Position numbers and translations under genes: made by a program. From the NCBI GenBank assembly GCA_029207755.1, contig JARCOQ010000003.1, forward strand, positions 91,900,646 to 91,964,645: DNA of 64,000 nucleotides, given 5' to 3'. The notes under the pieces were generated by a model that saw nothing but the letters and a program-made list of their open reading frames with translations, was not told the origin of the DNA and made no database searches. Within the stretch, counting starts at the first letter, position 1. Each line of letters begins with the position of its first letter. Origin of the DNA: Chamaea fasciata. Its lineage: Eukaryota; Chordata; Aves; Passeriformes; Sylviidae. Positions 24,401 to 36,500 of this stretch are shown here, in pieces.

Positions 24401-27400
24401 ACTTGTCTAAATGTTTTTTTCAGATCAAAGTTGACATTATGTGAATATTCAAGAGCAGAAATAGTATTTTCTTTCAGTCAGTAGACTTCTGAAAGCAGTA
24501 GACTAGCCTATACTGGTAAAAAGGAAAAAACCACAATTCTTTATTTGTAAATCCATGTGGTATATTCTAACAGTAGCCATGACAATGATGGGCTAAAATT
24601 AGTGTCTTATTTTGTGTTTTGGTGCTTTTGTATTTTCGTGCAATGATAGGTAAATTTTAATTCAATGGAAGTACAATGCAAAAAATGTAGACTTAAAAAA
24701 AGTAAAAAGTAAAATTGCTGCCCCAAATAAGTTAATTAAGCTCTGTGTAATTGTGTTTTTAAGTCTCAAGACTCAACAAAACGGGTAACAAGGTTAAATT
24801 ACTTGTGATACAAAATTGAAAGCAAGGTATAGAAAGTGAGTTGGTGAGACAGTAGGTGGGAATAAGAAGGCATAAATTGTATGAGGTCCAGGTGTTTGAC
24901 TTGAGATATAGGAATGAATTGTCTTGGACCTGAACCTGTGATCACTAAAAAAAGCGTTAAAATTAGCGGGTCTGTCTGCGCAAGCTAAAACAAACCATGA
25001 ATAAGGCCAGTGTTTAGTTTACCTGGTGTATATTTACATAAAGTATTTGCATGAATACTGAGCGCATTTTTAAAACACCTCAGGGATTTAAAATCAAATT
25101 GTAAAAAAAGCCTATGACATTAACAGAACAGGTAGTAAAGGCAAAAACTATTAAACCACCTTTAATACGGTGTGAAGTGACAAGAGATAGGCTAAAAAGC
25201 TATGTTATCCTAAATTGCAGCTCATTAATATCAAATTAATCACCTTCTGATGAACTGATAGAACTGAAGAATTTTATAAGGGAAGAAGAAAAACATAAGA
25301 ATATAATAAATGTGTAACCTTAATTTAGATTTTTTTCTTGTTTGGCTTATCTCGGGAAATAATTTTCTTTAAAATTCTAATTGGTTTAGGGACATATATT
25401 GGGGGCATGAAACTGGAAATATTTAAAGCTAATTAAACATTGGAAGAACAATTTTCTCTTTCAAAACTTAGGGAACTTCTTAAAGTCTAGACAATTTCTA
25501 GGAGACTGTTTAACTGAGACTTACTCTTACATTACACTGACACACATGGTAATGGGAATCTGGATGGACCTGTTGAGATGGGCATGTTGCATGAAAAACC
25601 AAGGTTGGACCCCATTCCTCCCCATTACTTTTTGATTAATGTTGTTTATATTTGTTTTCTTGTGACAAAGAAGCAGCTCTAATACTCAAGTCCTCATCCC
25701 TCTGATATCACAGCTATATTCAAACTAATCATAATTCAACTCAATTTTCAAGTGATAGGTGCCATGAGGCACTAGTTTCAATGAACTTCTAGCTGCTTAT
25801 ACTACAGAACTTTAGGTTAAAGAGGGGAAAAAATTGTCTGCAAAGGTCTCTCACTCCACAGATGCACTGAAAAGATAAAACGAGTATGAACAAAAAGTAC
25901 AAATAATTGGAGAGAATAAGATCTCCACTTGTGGTTGCAGACTATGTATCAGCTCTGTGGCTGAGCTCAGGTTCTTCACATGCAGCCTTTCCCCTCTGGT
26001 GAACAGGAAGCAGGCAGTGTACACACTGACACAACACAGCTTCCCTCGCACTGGTGGGTTCCAATGTGCTTTTCCCAACTTGCATTGCAGATGGCCACAA
26101 GTGATTATGTGGTTATAGAGCAAAAGTTCTGTATTCTAGTAAGTTATTGAAACAGGGAGGTTCTCTCCCATGTCAATTCAAAACAAGTCTGTCTTGTACT
26201 GGACAGGAGGCAAGGAGAGGACAACTTGTATTGTCAGAACTCTTCATTTCATTGATCAAATGGTGTTTTGTGGGTTTGTTTGGTTTGTTTTCCCTGAAAA
26301 GTCAAGCAGTAACTGCTTGTTAGATTAATGTAATTTATAGAATATCGGTAGGAATGATGAGATCGCTTACTATAGTTGAGTTATGCTGACATGTGACATA
26401 CCTGAAACAACTTCTGTTATATTAACAAGCAGTAACTCATTGCTATTTCCATATCCTTACACAGACTTCAAAATATGCGTGTGTATGCAGAGTATTTCTG
26501 CTGGAAATGACCATCTGAAACTATAGCACTACATCAAGGTAGTCCCAATGTAGCCATATCTTACTACTTTCTATTTAAAAACTTCACCTCAACTTTTCTC
26601 CTTAGATTTAGTTTCTAAAAAGGTTCTGCTGTAAAATTTTCATTCTGGTGTTTTGTTTCTTCAGAGAGTAGTTGTGAATCAGTAGCTGAGTGGCCAATCA
26701 GTGTCTAAATCTTGGATTGGTGTCTTCACTGTCACCAGCTTCTTTCTAGCTATAAAATGCAATTAGTTTGACTCTTACAAGGATTTTGAAATATTTTATT
26801 AAAAAGTACCACAGCAGAATAAGAACCTTACTTGTGTATTGTATAGGGGATATTCAATCTAACCTTAAACCCATAAAGAATTGAGACATGTAGAAGCCTT
26901 ATTTTTTTGCTACTGAATTCTAAATGGCACGCCATAGCCTTCTGAATTTTGGCTGGAAAAATCTAGTGGACATTTCTTCTAAGTGGTTACAGGCTTCTCC
27001 CCCATGTAGTCACTTCCTTCAGCCCTTCTGCTTTGTTTTCGATAATGGTCATATGCAAAGCCTCCATTTCCTAGAACATTTTTTATTTTTGACTTATTTG
27101 CCCCTGATGACCTCAGTTGACTTCATCTTTTTGTCTTAATATCCAAGAAGAAATCAGTGTCTATAATCATAGCTCACTTGAATATTTTCCTTTCAAGGTG
27201 CCTAATAAGTAATAGTTACCTGTAAGGACACACTTCTGTATACCTAGAAATCTTACATGAACTAAATTAAAATGAATTTTTATTTAAATTTTGTACAAAA
27301 TTCTATAAAAAATTTATTGTTTTTATGTGCCTACTATAGTTAGTTTTAGGTATCTTTAGGGTTGAACCACATCTAATATGTAGTTTCTATCTATAGTGAA

Positions 27401-29931
27401 GAAATTACTTTAATCTTAACATTCATATTCCTTCTCCTGGCTAGTTCTGTTGTCAGAGATATTGAAAAGACAAACAGGGAGGTAAAGATGCTTGCTGTAA
27501 GCAATTGCATGGGTCATTAGTTAAAATGAGTGTTTAAATGGATAAATGATGCCCCTTCAGATTATAAACACAGAGCTAAATTAGTAAAAAAGGAAAACTC
27601 AGCACAGTTGTTTTATGATGACTAGTTGGGTGTTCAACCCCTAACTGAAACAAAACTGAAAATCTTTTAAAGTGCTGCATCATGTAATTAAATTTGGTTG
27701 TTATAACATCTGATACATTATACTATGATACATGTCTGATACTTGCATATATACTGAAACATGTTAGAATGAATAATATATTACTTCTTATACTTAGGGA
27801 ACTTAGGAAATAACACCAAAATAGATCAAAATTTATGCCTGCCTTCTGTTGCTTCTCTTGCACACAAAATTTAGAAATCCAGCACACAGTTAAAAAAGCA
27901 CACGATCATTGTGACATAAATAGAGAAATTAATTCTAATATTTTGAGCTACGTTCTCGTTGCAAAAAGACTTAGAGTTTTGTTTCTTCACTTCTTGTTCT
28001 TCAGATCTTCATGTGTACTCATATAATCATATATCAAAGTGTGCCTGTAAATTACTTAGTTGCTTGTCCAAACCTTTTTTTTTTTTTTTTAGTATTTTGA
28101 ATGACAGAAGATTAAAAATTTTAAATTGTAATTAAGTAGGTTGGTTGCTGTACCTTTTTGTGAATGATAAGCTCAATATGGCATTGATGGCAACTCTACT
28201 TTTACTGAGAGGCTACACAGACTGAAGTTAGAGTAATCTAATCTTCTGTGAGGACCCAATCAAAATACTTCACATAGTGGTACAGTTTCTTTTCCTGAAT
28301 TTAAAAATTGAGAACAAACTGTGGACAGCCTTAGAGGCCTTTATGATTTTAATAATACTAAGAGGCCCTTGCACAACTGTTGATATGCAGTTCTCATTCT
28401 GACATGTAAGTGGACTTTTTGTTGGTTCCCTCTTAGCAATTGAACAGTCCAGAAACCAATGAAGCAGATGGTGATCCTCTCTTCTTTCTTCAGGAGCTTG
28501 CATAATACCATCAAACCAGCAGGGAATAGTAGGATGCCTCTACCAGTGGAAGACTGCCCTTGAAATGCAAAGATCATGCCTAATTTTCAGGCAGTTTTCC
28601 ATTTTGAGAGGTGCTGTATCTCTGTTCTAGTTTTCCAGAACAAGTAGATTGCAGTCTGTTGGATGAGCTGTTGTAGACACTGAGCAGCAAGAGCTATATA
28701 GAAATACTGTTAGGTGAGTGGCAGACAGGCTACAGTTTTTAAATCAGTGAAATGATTTGCCACCAAATGAAGTGATGGGCTGAGTGAGATCCAAAAATAT
28801 CTCTGCTCTGGACTGAGAACTATTCAACACTTTTGGAAGCAGCCTGAGGAAGAAACAGGTACAATTTCATTGCAAATTGCATTAAAGTAGCTGTAAGACC
28901 AGGATATAACAGTATAAGCATAAACAACAGAAATGATTTGAAGGAAAAGAAAGTCTCTGAACAATAGGATAGCCGTCAAAAAAGCAGTGACAAACTTTTT
29001 TACTTTTATATAAATCGGGATCTTTGCATGTGTGCTACGTATTTCAGGAGAGACCAGCTAGAAAGCATTACCCTAGGAAGCAGTTTAAAAGCTTGTAATA
29101 TACCATGAGTGAGCATCATTCTACAGGGGAGAAAAATCAGTGCTATAGTTATAGGGAGAATAAGCGAAAGAATTTTGAAATATTCTCCTGTGTATCTTCC
29201 TGCTAGGGGCTTGCATTTCACTCTAGGCAACACAATTCAGAAACATGTAGACAAAGAATTTCCTCAGAGCAACAGAAATAACGAGAGCAAAATGACTTAA
29301 CTGAAACTTTGAAAGGAAATCCTTCTCAAATCTCAATAAGTGTAAGAGTTTATAGTCTTTATGTATGTAAAAAACCCCCACAAAATAGTATGGAAAAGAA
29401 TTCCAATTAACTTTTACACATCTGCTCTAGGCAGAAAGAATAAGCATCATTCAGTTTTATCCTATGCATAGTTATGAAGTTCCTAATTTAGTAGAGTGAT
29501 AGTTGAAATTTATTTACCTTCATTCTGGAACTGTCATTAAAGAGCAGCTGTTGTTCCAAAAGCTGTACGTGTATGGAGCTGCAGTAGAAAACACAAGCTA
29601 AAATAGACTATTTAAAATTGATTAGTTGTGTCTAGTTAGATACTAGATTTTTCTTACACATTTCATTGTTTAATTTGAGCCATTATGATGAATTCTAATT
29701 GTTGAAGTGATTCATAAATTCATGAAACTTCATGTTCAAAAAGACAAGAGAGGAAAGAAAAATCTTCAAATTATCTTGTCTCTGTCACAGTCCAAATGTC
29801 CTGAAATTTCAGTTTCTTTTGAAATGGAATGTTTTCTATAGCTTCAAGTTCTTGATAATACTTTGTTCAGTTTGAACTTACAGGCTTACCTGATGAAAGC
29901 CATGCTTTTCTTTTTTTCTCCCCAGTTTATT
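21448..29931. other. Intron with scattered low-complexity DNA, no gene seen
   Basis: G/T-rich tract at about 22170-22252, A/C-rich tract at 23560-23625, (TTTA)n-like at 23750-23782, (GTTT)n-like at 23829-23861 and T14 at about 28077-28091. Otherwise AT-rich sequence in which I recognise no element. The short open frames on both strands show no domain character. Confidence 0.6.
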
Positions 29932-29992
29932 TGTGTTGGGTTTGCATGGCCAGGTTTTAGAGGGCAGATGCAGCCAAGGTCAACTCACCAGA
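29932..29992 (+). mobile_element. 61-bp internally deleted LTR remnant
   Basis: Seen: TGTGTTGGGTTTGCATGGCC, the start of the LTR family also present at 2960-4300, runs within 40 bp into AGCCAAGGTCAACTCACCAGA, the end of that family (AGCCAGGGTCAACCCACCACA from memory). Almost the whole LTR between them is missing. It is flanked by TTATT (29927-29931) and TTATC (29993-29997), a plausible 5-bp duplication with one change. Confidence 0.6.
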
Positions 29993-29997
29993 TTATC

Positions 29998-30979
29998 TTT
30001 CTTATTTAGAGCTTTAATTACCACACAAGTATCCTATTTTAGCAGTATTACATTTGTAGTATGTTCATGTTAAACTTAAGAAGCCAGTTGTGTATCATGT
30101 GACAAAGAAAGTGTCTAGATATTTATACAATTAGATATGAAATTCATGGCTGAAGATTGTCATTCTTTAAAATATTTAGGTTGTTTTTAAGAGCTATTAT
30201 AAACATGCCCATAATAACATCTAAAGTGTAGTATGACATGGAGTAAAAGTGTCAGTAAGGACTTCCTGCAGTTACATGAAGTTAGTACATGAGAAAAAGA
30301 AAATAATCTGATGTTGCAAACACCTATTTGGTAATTACATTATTAATTTTTTAAAAAATTAATTATTTTCTAAAACTCTTCCAATTTATTAGAATGATAA
30401 AGAAAGCTTCTGCTTGTTTCCTTTCTGAAGGATTTGTAAAGGAACAATAAAATCTGGTGATTTGTATTTAAGTTGGTCAAAAAAAACCCCTATTATTCTA
30501 GCCAGGTATGTTGCAATAAAAAGGTTAGTTTATACAATACCAGATAGGTGATACTTAATTGCAATGCAGTTTTTTTATTAGAAATATAACTAATAAAATT
30601 TTCAATTCTTAGTGTCTATGCCTAACTATGGGGTGATTTCTGCCTTACTTTAAATTTCAGACAGGTTTTTCTCAAGAAGTTACTGCTTCATTAAATTCTG
30701 TCAAAAGTTAGGTACAAGTACACCAGACTTCTGTAACTGACCTGACATGATATCTTGAAGTACTTATGTCAAAATAATATGCTTTTATCTTCCTTGTATC
30801 ACAAATAATTTCTGGAATGTGTAGGGATAGAGAGAAGACAGCAGCTTTTCTGGGATGAACTCTGGGAAAATAGGTAACTAGTCCTCTTGCTTCAGTTGTT
30901 CAGACAGAACATAAAATCAAAATTCACAAAAGCACATAAACATGACTCCAAGAAAAAAGGTCGACTTTTGTCATCATTT
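29998..30979. other. Intron, no feature seen
   Basis: AT-rich. No repeat family or exon recognised. Confidence 0.55.
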
Positions 30980-31108
30980 CAACCCCATGGGGGGATGGGC
31001 AGACAATGAGAAAGTGGAAAGTGAGAAAACTTGTTGGTTGAGAGGGAGTTAATTTTCTTTATAGTATCTAATACCTATTGAACTATATCAGCCAAAACCA
31101 GCATAATC
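30980..31108. mobile_element. Rearranged remnant of an avian ERVL-class LTR
   Basis: Seen: GGGGGGATGGGCAGAC and AAAGTGAGAAAACTTGTTGG match the antisense form of the LTR family at 15498. GGGAGTTAATTTTCTTTATAG then matches the sense form. ATCAGCCAAAACCAGCATAA again matches the antisense terminus. The mixture of orientations in 130 bp points to an inversion or fold-back deletion. Boundaries are approximate. Confidence 0.5.
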
Positions 31109-32047
31109 TTTTTCTGAGTCATTAATCTTGTTTTATTCACTATACTTAGATGTGGCAACAACTTAAGACAAATTGCAGTGTTTCTAAGTTGATCAGTTAA
31201 TTATTAAATTTTCAAAACCAGTATTAACTAAATCTTAAAACTCACTGATGCTAGTAGAAAATCTCTTGGGGAATAATGGTTAGTACTGTATTTAGCTTTT
31301 TAGAAATTTACACTCGTAATTGGTGATTTTTTTTCTTAAGGAGCTATTCATATGGATGCATTTAAGTATATGTAGGTTGTGTGGGTGGATATTGTGCCTG
31401 CTGATGCAAAATCTTTATTCTCCTTAGGATTGTAACTTTTTCACTCCTGTCTGGCTAATCCTCGTATTTGAAATACCACACAAGGTATATTGTTAATTGC
31501 AGCATAGAGATAGTATATAAAATGCTTCCCCAACAGCCCAAGAAAACAAAAGAAACAAAAAATCTTACTCAATTTCATACTCCTTTTTTTGGTTCTAAAG
31601 ACAACGTATGTGTACTCCTTTTTATGTGTCTTATGAACATACTGAGGATCAATACACTGTAGGTAATTTAATTTGGTAATTTCTGTAAATTGATATTAGA
31701 AACTTGTGTAGGTTCTTTTTTTCTCACAAGGATTTAAAAGTTAACATAAATTAGTTATCTTGTTGTCAGAGTACGTCTACAGTATTTTCTCTGGTTGTTT
31801 GTTCAATGCAACTAAATGAAAAGATTAATATAAAAATATAGGTTTTGATGATTTAGTAGATGTGATTTCTGTAGCCTAACTCTGCTACTGCTTTCATATC
31901 ATTCTTTATCATATGAATAATTTTTAATTAAACAACTCAGATCATCTTGTTGAAGTCCATTATCATTTATATCATTTGGAGAATATTTGCCACAGCAGGA
32001 TGCTTCTCCTTGTGTGAACTGGTGTGAAAATTTACATTAAATAACAC
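31109..32047. other. Intron, no feature seen
   Basis: AT-rich sequence. No element or exon recognised. Confidence 0.55.
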
Positions 32048-32690
32048 AGACAGAATCAATAAGGTTAAAAAAGACCTCTAAGATAACAGTCTAATCTTTG
32101 ACTGAATACCACCTTGTCAACTAGATCATGGCACTAAGTGCCACATCAGTTCTTTCCTTAAACACTTTCAGGGGCAGTGCTTCTATCATCTCCCTAAGCA
32201 CCTGTTCCAGTTTCTGATCAGCTTTTTTGTGAAGAAATTCTTTCTAGTGTCAAACGTCAGTCTCCCCTGGTGCAATTTAAGATCGTGTCCTCTTACTCTC
32301 TCACTAGTTCCCTGTGAGAAAAGACTGACCTCCCACCTGCCTATAGCCTTCTTTCAAATAGTTGGAGAGAGCAATTAGGTCACCTGAGTTTCCTTTTTTC
32401 TCCAACCTAAACAACTCCAGCTCCCTCAGCCACTCCTCGGAGTACATATACTCCAGACCCTTCACCAGCTCCATTGCCTTTTTCTGGAGTCACTTCAGTA
32501 CCTCAATGCCTTTTTTAAAGTGAGTGCTGGAAACAACACTTGAGGTGTAGCCTTACCAGTGCTGACTACAGAGGAGAACCACTCCCCTACTCCTACTAGC
32601 TCACTCTTCCTGATATAGGCAAGAATACAATTGGCCTGCTTGATTTCCTAGCCACACTGCTGGCTCATGGTCAGGAGCCAGCAGTTTTAT
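32048..32690 (-). mobile_element. CR1 LINE 3' fragment, minus strand
   Basis: Seen: ACAGAATCAATAAGGTTAAA is the decayed 3' end. It is followed by the antisense 3' region in order: GTGCCACATCAGTTC, AACACTTTCAGGGGCAGTG, AAATTCTTTCTAGTGTC, GATCGTGTCCTCTTACTC, CAACTCCAGCTCCCTCAGCC, TTGAGGTGTAGCCTTACC and GAATACAATTGGCCTGCTTG. The strand is set by the antisense terminus. It lacks ORF2 and is non-coding. Confidence 0.82.
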
Positions 32691-33084
32691 CGTTTCACTC
32701 TTCTGTTTTAAATGCAAAAATTTACAATGCCAGCTTGTGTTAGAATATTGTATATAAGTATTTTACTTCTACAGGAATTTTCCATAGGAAGTAATATAGG
32801 TTGAATATGGTTATTTCACCTCCCAGCTGGGAAAGGTGATATAGCAATGTGGCCATGAACTAATCGCCAGGTGGGGGCACGGGGTTTCAGGGAAAGTGAC
32901 AGCCGGTATTTCACCTGATATGAAATACTGACTGTCATTTGATGGTGGCTTTGATACTGGACAAATAGCCAAAAAAAGTCAACAAGGACAAATATTAAAT
33001 TTCTCACCTGTGATAGATTAAATCCCTTTCCCAGTTTAGTGTGGAGAGTGACTGGTCAGGTTGCACCTTTGCTGAAAGAGAGCT

Positions 33085-33590
33085 GGTGTCCTGGCAGACA
33101 GTCAGCAGAACATGAGCCAGCAGTGTGCATGGTGATGATGAATCTAGTGGCCTCGTGGACCTATCAAAAGGAGTATACTCTGTAGGTTAAGGAAGCGATT
33201 TCTCACTCTTTCTCCCTTTATTTAGTGTTTATTCACTTTCCTACAGGAAAATTGCATCCAATTTTTGTTCCCTTAACATGAGGAAGACATTAACAGGCTG
33301 GAACGAGCCTGGTGTAGAGCTGCCAATCTGCTCCACTTACCCTGTAAGGAGAGGCTGAGGCAATTGGGCTTCCTCAGCCTTTCAGAAGAGATGGCTTCAA
33401 GGGGACCTGGTAGCAGCCCCTTAATCACATACAGGGATGTTTCCAGTGAGATAGAGCTGGAATCTTTGTTGAGGGAAGCAATGGGAGAGAAAGAAAACGG
33501 TCGTAATGGGAAACAAAGGAAGGTCCAGGTGAATAAAATAAGAGTTATGATGAAAATAATCAAGCCCTAAAACAGTGAATTTTAGAATCT
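33085..33590 (+). mobile_element. CR1 LINE 3' fragment, plus strand
   Basis: Seen: GACAGTCAGCAGAACATGAG followed by CCAGCAGTGTGC, then AGGAGAGGCTGAGGCAATTG, TTCCTCAGCCTTTCAGAAG and AAGGGGACCTGGTAGCAGC, as in the CR1 3' UTR in sense orientation. Part of the middle (33140-33290) is poorly conserved or deleted, and the far 3' terminus is not visible. Opposite orientation to the CR1 at 32048-32690, 400 bp upstream. Confidence 0.7.
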
Positions 33591-36500
33591 TTGTCTTTTG
33601 GAGTTTTCAAGACCTAAGGAGAAAATGCCTTTAGCAGCTGGGACTGAACTTTTTGTTGACTCTGGTTTTTATGAAGGTAATTGCTTGCATTTATGTAACT
33701 TGAAGTGTGTCCTTGGTGTTAATTTTACGATAAACTGATTTATTCTGCTGAATGTGGATTAGATCTCTGTTGACTATAAAGAACATGTAGACAATCTGTG
33801 TATCTGCAGGTATCTTCATCTAAGTTTCCTAATCTTAAACTGAGTTTTATCTCTAAAAGTTATACAAATCTAATCTTGGGAATTTGGACTCTCTCTTTTA
33901 AAGGAAAAAAAAAATACACCTCCGAAGAGCTTTCATCTCAGTACTCTTTGCAAACTATTTTAAGAGGAGGTGAATCACTTCTTGTGACATTTCTGTCCCA
34001 AAAGCCTATATATCAAAAAGGAAAATCACTTAGAGACATCAGCTTTTCACTTATCAACATGAAGATCTGCAAACCTGATTTTCAAAGATCCTAAGAATTG
34101 CACAATTGCTTATTATATTTCAAAATAATGTCCTTGCGTTCAACTGAAATTTGTACTTTTTTGTTTTGGAAATTTTATTATAGAGTCTGAAGTCTTCCTA
34201 CACTCTTCAGTGTTTAAGGGGAAGGATTGTGCACTGATTAACTTTCAAATGCTCACTCAGGTTGACCCTTTTGGAGCAAAGTGTTCTACTCAAAAGATAT
34301 AACCTTTGCACTTATAAACTATTTCATGTTTGAAAAGTTTAGTAAAGAAAATAAGTGTTTCTGGATAACATGGAGACACAAAATAATTAGTCATTTTCCC
34401 ATTTCATATAGGAGAGGAAGACTTAGGTTAATTACTTACTGAGGATGAAAAAAAAGATTTAGCACAGCAGTTTGTGACAATTATTTGCTTCACTAGGCTA
34501 CTTTGATTTGCTGAGCAATTATCTCAATTAGGGGTAGTTGCAGTTAGGGCTGATGACCAAGTTGTGCTGGTGCTTGCATCAGATAGCCTGCTATAAAATA
34601 AAGGTGTTCTGGTCACTCCTAATTGCTTTATTGTAGAAGATGAGGTATTCAGCAGTAGAAATTGGCCCCATAAACGGGGATGGATGGAAGACAGATTTGT
34701 GATGGCAAGTAAAATAGTGGGCCCGGTGTCATATCTTGAAATCCTGTGAAACTCTACCGTTTACAGTACACAGTTATGTTATCTGGGAGTTGTGTGAGAT
34801 TGCACATCCTGAGTAATTTGGGAGTTGCTCTTCCAAATCAGTAAGTGCCCTCCATGTCAGATTACCTCACTAGAAGATGATTTTCTTCAAGATAAAATTA
34901 GGATTGTGTCCTCTTTAACTTTATAATTTATTATATGTGGTATAAAAATGCCAATTCAACAACAAAATTTATTATTACTTTTTAACATAGAAAATTTGCT
35001 AAGGTATGTATTTTTAGTATATTACAATTGTGTTTGTACTTTACACAGTGGCTAATAGAAAGTGGCTTTGGAACCATTCTGTCAACTGTGAAAAGATTAA
35101 GATTGTACTTTATGTAAAATAATTAAATGATTTTTTGTTCATCCAGAACATAAATATCCATTTTTTAAAATTCTTATTAGTTGTTTACTCAGAAGTAGTG
35201 CTTTATTTCTTGATAAATGTGAAGCATTATTTAAGACATCCTTTCTGTTTATTATGTAGAAGTTACATGGACTTTATATACAATTACATAAAGCTTTGCT
35301 CTTGTACATTGCATCACTTCTACTGCAATATAAAATCTTATTTAAAAATTTATTTTTAAAAGTAAATATTTGTGGCATGATCCAACTTATATTGAAAAGA
35401 TTTTCAGTGCTCTTGATACCTAATGTTGTCTTGCTTTTCTTAATAAATTAATTAGTTCATCAGAATTAACAAATCTTTTTGACAATATACTTTAAAACTG
35501 TTTGAGTACTAGATTTTCATTTTAAAATGACTAGCTTTGTAGGCCATTGCGAGAAAACAATTGCAGGTGCTGAGAACCTGCTTTTAATTCACAGGCCTTT
35601 TTTTTTGTCAGCTGAATGGGTTGGTTTGGGAGATTGTTTGCTTTGATTCAGATTCTCGAGAGAACCAGTTTCTGTCACTCACTGAATTTTCTTTGTGCAT
35701 TCTTTTCCAGTTTACCTCCCTGAAAGAACTTTTTAAAAAAGTCAATCATCAAGCTCCACTATGTAAAAACAAGAAACCCCACAAAAATAGTAATATTCTC
35801 ACCTTCAGTTCCTTACTAATGAAAAAGATTCAGTCTGAGAGGCAACAGACAGCTGCTCCATGAGATTTTGTTCTTACTGGACAGCTGATAAACCCTTATT
35901 CCCCAGCCAGGCTCAGCAAAAGTTACCTGCTTTTCTTATGTGTAGACAAACAGGTGGGGAGCACAGCAGCCAGTGCTGCTAGAGGAGAAAGTGTCCAAGG
36001 ACTATAAGGAGGAGTTTGGCAGTACTTTTGGCAGGGACAAGAGTGAATGAGGTAGTAGAGTACTAAAGGACACTCCACCAGATACTTAGGAAAGCAAAAT
36101 TTTTTTCAAGCCTTTTATTTCTCAGTACTCTGGCAAAATGGTTATCTAGAATAACCTTTGTTCTGTGAATTCAAAACAAACAAAAAAGATAAGACTATCC
36201 AAACTTCTTTTGCTATATTATTTTATGCTGAATATATGAGAAAGTAAAATTTCACATAAAATAGATTGTAAAGTAAATTTAGAATTATAAAATACTTACG
36301 TATATCTGAAAATGTATAGGTGTATTACTTCTGCAACCTACTGCAATATTTGTCTTTTTTCATGTGATCCTCCCCCTGTACAGTGCTGTGAGACTGTTAA
36401 GTCTACATCTTAACTAATTCATGGACCACACCAGGGACAATTTTCTCTCAGAGACTGACTGTTGTTGTGCATGTGACTTGCATGCTGGTGACTAAATTCT

